Shown here piece by piece: positions 6,717 to 9,549 of a stretch of DNA of 9,549 nucleotides. Below the pieces are notes generated by a model. That model did no database searches. It saw nothing but the letters and a program-made list of their open reading frames with translations, and was not told the origin of the DNA. The position numbers and the translations under genes are program-made. The DNA lies in NCBI GenBank assembly GCA_948946035.1, contig CARBKU010000024.1, positions 1 through 9,549 on the forward strand. Direction: 5' to 3'. How positions within the stretch are numbered: position 1 is the stretch's first letter; every line of letters begins with the position of its first letter. The DNA comes from an uncultured Clostridia bacterium. GTDB taxonomy: Bacteria; Bacillota; Clostridia; TANB77; CAG-508.

Positions 6717-7955
6717 ATGGATAAACAAGAAATACCACAAATAACAAAAGAAACAGAAGAAGAAATAAAAGAGCAAATAAAAAAAGTAGAAGAAATTTGC
6801 CAAATAAATAGCAAAAAAGTATTAACAGCATTTCAAGAATGCAATTTACAAGAAGTGCATTTAGTATCATCCACTGGATATGGAATTGATGAAGCAGGAA
6901 GAAATAAAATAGAAGAAATATATGCGAAAATATTTAAAGCTGAAGACAGTTTAGTTAGAACACAACTAATATCTGGAACACATGCACTAGCAGTAACATT
7001 ATCAGCATTATTACGTCCAAATGAAACAATGTTAAGTATCACAGGTGAGCCATATGATACTTTACAAACTGTAATTGGAATAGGTAAAAAAGAAAGTAAA
7101 AGTTCATTAAAATCATTTGGGATTAAATATGAGCAAATAAATTTAATAAACAATGATTTTGATATAGAAAAAATAAAGCAAAGATTAGCGAAAAAAGATG
7201 TTAAATTAGTAGAAATTCAAAGGTCTAGGGGATACTCTACAAGAAAAAGTTTAACAATAGAAAAAATAGAGAAAGTAATTACAGCAATAAGAGAAGTAAA
7301 TAATGAAGTAATAATTATGGTAGACAATTGTTATGGAGAGTTTGTACAAGATAAAGAACCAATTGAAATAGGAGCTGATATAGCAGTTGGTTCATTAATG
7401 AAAAATTTAGGTGCTGGAATTGCAACTTCAGGTGCATATATTGTTGGAAAAAAAGATTTAATTGAATTATGTGCAGAAAGATTAACTTCACCAGGAATAG
7501 GAAAAGAAATAGGACCATCATTAAACCAAAATCCATTATTATTAAAAGGTTTATTTTTTGCACCTACTGTAGTAGCAAGTAGTGTTAAAACAGCTATTTT
7601 TGCAAGCAGAATATTAGAAAAATTAGGTTACAAAGTAGAGCCAACTTATAATGAACAAAGGGCAGATATTGTGCAAACAATAAGCTTAGGCTCAGAAGAA
7701 GCACTTGTTAAATTTTGCCAAGGAATTCAAAAAGGTTCACCTATTGATTCATATGTTATACCATACCCAAGTGATATGGGAGGATATGATGATAAAGTTA
7801 TAATGGCAGCAGGTACTTTTACACAAGGTTCAACAATAGAACTTAGTTGTGATGGACCAATTAGAGCTCCATATATTGCTTATATGCAAGGTGGACTGAC
7901 TTATGAATATGGCAAATTAGGAATATTAAAAGCTATTGAGTATATTAAAAAATAA
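6717..7955 (+). CDS. PLP-dependent methionine gamma-lyase-like ('aluminium resistance') family protein
   Basis: This 412-aa cytosolic protein has the fold-type I PLP enzyme pattern of the Met_gamma_lyase/aluminium-resistance family (Bacillus YnbB-like), whose members are about this length. Visible features are SGTHA at 86-90 in the cofactor phosphate-binding region, the VDNCYGEF motif with Asp203 (expected to hold the pyridine nitrogen), and GSLMKNLGAG with Lys229 as the probable Schiff-base lysine. SPGIGKEIGPS follows, also typical of the family. By homology it is a lyase-type enzyme acting on a sulfur amino acid; the true substrate is not settled for this family, and the aluminium-resistance name is historical. 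The start is fixed by AAGGAG 6 nt upstream. It is the first gene of an operon, and its stop overlaps the next gene's ribosome binding site. Confidence 0.88.
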   Translation: MDKQEIPQITKETEEEIKEQIKKVEEICQINSKKVLTAFQECNLQEVHLVSSTGYGIDEAGRNKIEEIYAKIFKAEDSLVRTQLISGTHALAVTLSALLRPNETMLSITGEPYDTLQTVIGIGKKESKSSLKSFGIKYEQINLINNDFDIEKIKQRLAKKDVKLVEIQRSRGYSTRKSLTIEKIEKVITAIREVNNEVIIMVDNCYGEFVQDKEPIEIGADIAVGSLMKNLGAGIATSGAYIVGKKDLIELCAERLTSPGIGKEIGPSLNQNPLLLKGLFFAPTVVASSVKTAIFASRILEKLGYKVEPTYNEQRADIVQTISLGSEEALVKFCQGIQKGSPIDSYVIPYPSDMGGYDDKVIMAAGTFTQGSTIELSCDGPIRAPYIAYMQGGLTYEYGKLGILKAIEYIKK

Positions 7956-7968
7956 AGGAAATAAAAAC

Positions 7969-8529
7969 ATGAAAGATATAATTATTATTGGAAGACCAAG
8001 AGCAGGAAAATCTACATTAGCGGATAAATTAGTAAATACCTATGGATATCAAATAATTAGATTAGATGCATTAAGAAATACATTTAGAGACATATTTCCA
8101 GAATTATCAATTGCTCCACACACAGCAATTAATAATGAAAAATGGTACAAATTTTTTATGGAATATTATGAAAATCTGAAAAAATTCTCAAGGTATAAAC
8201 ATAAATTTATTATAGAAGGTTGTGAGATGCATATAAGTAAGTGTGCAGAATTATTTGGAAAAGATGATGACAAGCTTATTTATGTGTTAAGTCAAATTGA
8301 TATTAAACCAAATGACATGGCTAATAATATATTAAAATATGACACAAAAGATGATTGGACAAAAATATATAAATATGATGAGTTATTAGAATATTGCAAA
8401 AATTCTATAGAAAAGGCAAAAAAAATAAAAAGAGATTGTGAGCAATATGGACTAAGGTTTTATGATACATCAAAAAATAGAGAAAAAGTATTACAAGAAA
8501 TTGTTGAGGAAATAAAAAACGAAAAATAG
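7969..8529 (+). CDS. Small P-loop NTPase, kinase-like, function unknown
   Basis: This 186-aa protein has a clear Walker A motif, GRPRAGKST (residues 8-16), right after the first beta strand. It also has RLDALR (31-36), resembling the substrate Asp region of small nucleoside- or zeta-type kinases, and a hydrophobic strand ending in FIIEG (80-84). The C-terminus reads FYDTSKNREKVLQEI, a pattern common at the end of AAA/adenylate-kinase-like proteins. It probably binds ATP and may phosphorylate a small molecule, but no substrate can be named. An in-frame TTG at 7936 would lengthen it by 11 residues; ATG 7969 is preferred because AAAGGAA (7954-7960) lies 8 nt ahead and overlaps the previous stop. 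That overlap suggests translational coupling in the operon. Confidence 0.82.
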   Translation: MKDIIIIGRPRAGKSTLADKLVNTYGYQIIRLDALRNTFRDIFPELSIAPHTAINNEKWYKFFMEYYENLKKFSRYKHKFIIEGCEMHISKCAELFGKDDDKLIYVLSQIDIKPNDMANNILKYDTKDDWTKIYKYDELLEYCKNSIEKAKKIKRDCEQYGLRFYDTSKNREKVLQEIVEEIKNEK

Positions 8530-8545
8530 AATGAAAGGAAACTAT

Positions 8546-9549
8546 ATGAAAGTACTTGTTATAGGCGGTGGACCAGCAGGAATGATGGCAGCTATTACCG
8601 CTAAGCAAAATGGAAATGAAGTAATTATTTTAGAAAAGACGCAATCATTAGGAAGAAAATTATTAATTACAGGAAAAGGAAGATGTAATATTACATCTTC
8701 TTTAGATATGCAAGATTTTATAAAAAATACACCAGGTAATGGAATGTTTTTATATAGTTGTTACCAAAACTATACCAACCAAGATATTATTAAATTCTTA
8801 AAGGAACAGGGGTTAGAAGTAAAAGAAGAAAGAGGAAATAGAATATTTCCTATAACAGATAAATCACAAGATGTTTTAAAATGCTTTACATCAAAGTTAA
8901 AAGAATTAAATATAAAAATTTACTATAATTCAAAAGTAGAAAAAATTATAATAAATGAAGATAAAGAAAATCAAATTAAAGAAGTACAAGGAGTAGAAGT
9001 AAATGGAGAAATAATAAAAGCAGATAAAATAATTATAGCAACAGGCGGAAAAAGCTACCCACTAACAGGTTCGACAGGAGATGGATATAAATTGGTTAAA
9101 GATTTAGGACATAGTATAACAAAAATAAAACCATCACTAGTGCCATTAGAAACATATGACAAAAATATGCATCAAGAATTACAAGGATTAAGTCTAAGAA
9201 ATGTAGGAATAAAATTAGTAGACAAACAAAGTAAAAAGCTTATTTATCAAAATTTTGGAGAAATGTTATTTACTCATTTTGGAGTTTCAGGACCAACTAT
9301 TTTAAGTTCATCTGCACATTTAGTTAGATATAAAAATGTAGAAGAAAAGATGAATACACATGATATAGTTTTAAACATAGACTTAAAACCTGCACTTTCA
9401 GCAGAAAAATTAGATGAAAGGATATTAAGAGATTTTAGTGAGTTAAAAAATAAACAATTTAAAAATAGCTTAGATAAATTGTTACCACAAAAATTAATTA
9501 AAGTTTTTATAGATAAAAGTGGTATAAATCCAGAAAAAAAGGTTAATGA
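8546..9549 (+). CDS. HI0933/BaiN-family NAD(P)/FAD-dependent oxidoreductase (3' end outside window)
   Basis: The frame is open from ATG 8546 to the window end (334 complete codons; the family is usually about 400 aa, so roughly the last sixth is missing). It begins with a Rossmann FAD-binding motif, VIGGGPAGMMAA (residues 5-16), with Glu30 at the end of the second strand as expected for ribose binding. GRKLLITGKGRCNIT (36-50) is the hallmark of HI0933-like flavoproteins. ATGGKSYP (165-172) is the second dinucleotide-contact motif, and FGEMLFTHFGVSGP (237-250) is another family signature. Members are annotated as aminoacetone oxidase-like or BaiN-like oxidoreductases; the physiological substrate is usually unknown. 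AAAGGAA (8534-8540) lies 5 nt before the ATG, 16 nt after the previous gene, so it is co-transcribed. Confidence 0.92.
   Translation, partial: MKVLVIGGGPAGMMAAITAKQNGNEVIILEKTQSLGRKLLITGKGRCNITSSLDMQDFIKNTPGNGMFLYSCYQNYTNQDIIKFLKEQGLEVKEERGNRIFPITDKSQDVLKCFTSKLKELNIKIYYNSKVEKIIINEDKENQIKEVQGVEVNGEIIKADKIIIATGGKSYPLTGSTGDGYKLVKDLGHSITKIKPSLVPLETYDKNMHQELQGLSLRNVGIKLVDKQSKKLIYQNFGEMLFTHFGVSGPTILSSSAHLVRYKNVEEKMNTHDIVLNIDLKPALSAEKLDERILRDFSELKNKQFKNSLDKLLPQKLIKVFIDKSGINPEKKVN

Noticed and set aside
7936..7968. TTG start extending the P-loop protein by 11 residues
   Set aside because: It would overlap the previous gene, and the ATG at 7969 has a well-placed AAAGGAA. Walker A lies at the normal distance from that ATG.

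Overview
The window is strongly AT-rich, with A-ending codons throughout (ATA, AGA, CCA, GGA, TTA), AAGGAG-type ribosome binding sites and sigma-A-like promoters. Together with the protein families present, this points to a low-GC Bacillota, most likely a clostridial or related gut-type lineage. All visible stops are TAA or TAG, and nothing requires an alternative genetic code.

Left part (1-5989): two tandem paralogous cell-surface genes on the + strand. The first is cut by the window edge and only its last 322 codons are present. The second is complete (1556 aa). It has a Sec signal peptide, an N-terminal domain with the Cys and Gln expected of an internal thioester adhesin domain, and then five DUF11-like Ig-type repeats of about 204-239 residues joined by Asp-rich linkers. 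It ends in an SVSTG motif, a membrane segment and a short basic tail, which looks like a non-canonical sortase signal. The two genes share long stretches of near-identical DNA, and each ends in a nearly identical 13-bp stem terminator. The 306-bp gap between them holds the first terminator, two candidate promoters, a weak AU-rich hairpin and a possible 22-codon leader ORF.

Middle part (5990-6716): a small membrane-anchored protein of unknown function on the - strand, convergent with the adhesin gene. Its promoter matches the sigma-A consensus closely and is divergent from that of the next operon, the two -35 boxes being only 3 bp apart.

Right part (6717-9549): a compact + strand operon of three genes. 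These are a PLP-dependent methionine gamma-lyase-like protein of the 'aluminium resistance' family, a small P-loop nucleotide-binding protein, and an HI0933/BaiN-type flavoprotein that runs off the window end. Gaps are 13 and 16 bp, and the second gene's ribosome binding site overlaps the first gene's stop codon. These look like metabolic or housekeeping genes; I see no functional link to the adhesins beyond adjacency. No sortase, mobile element, tRNA, rRNA or CRISPR array is visible.
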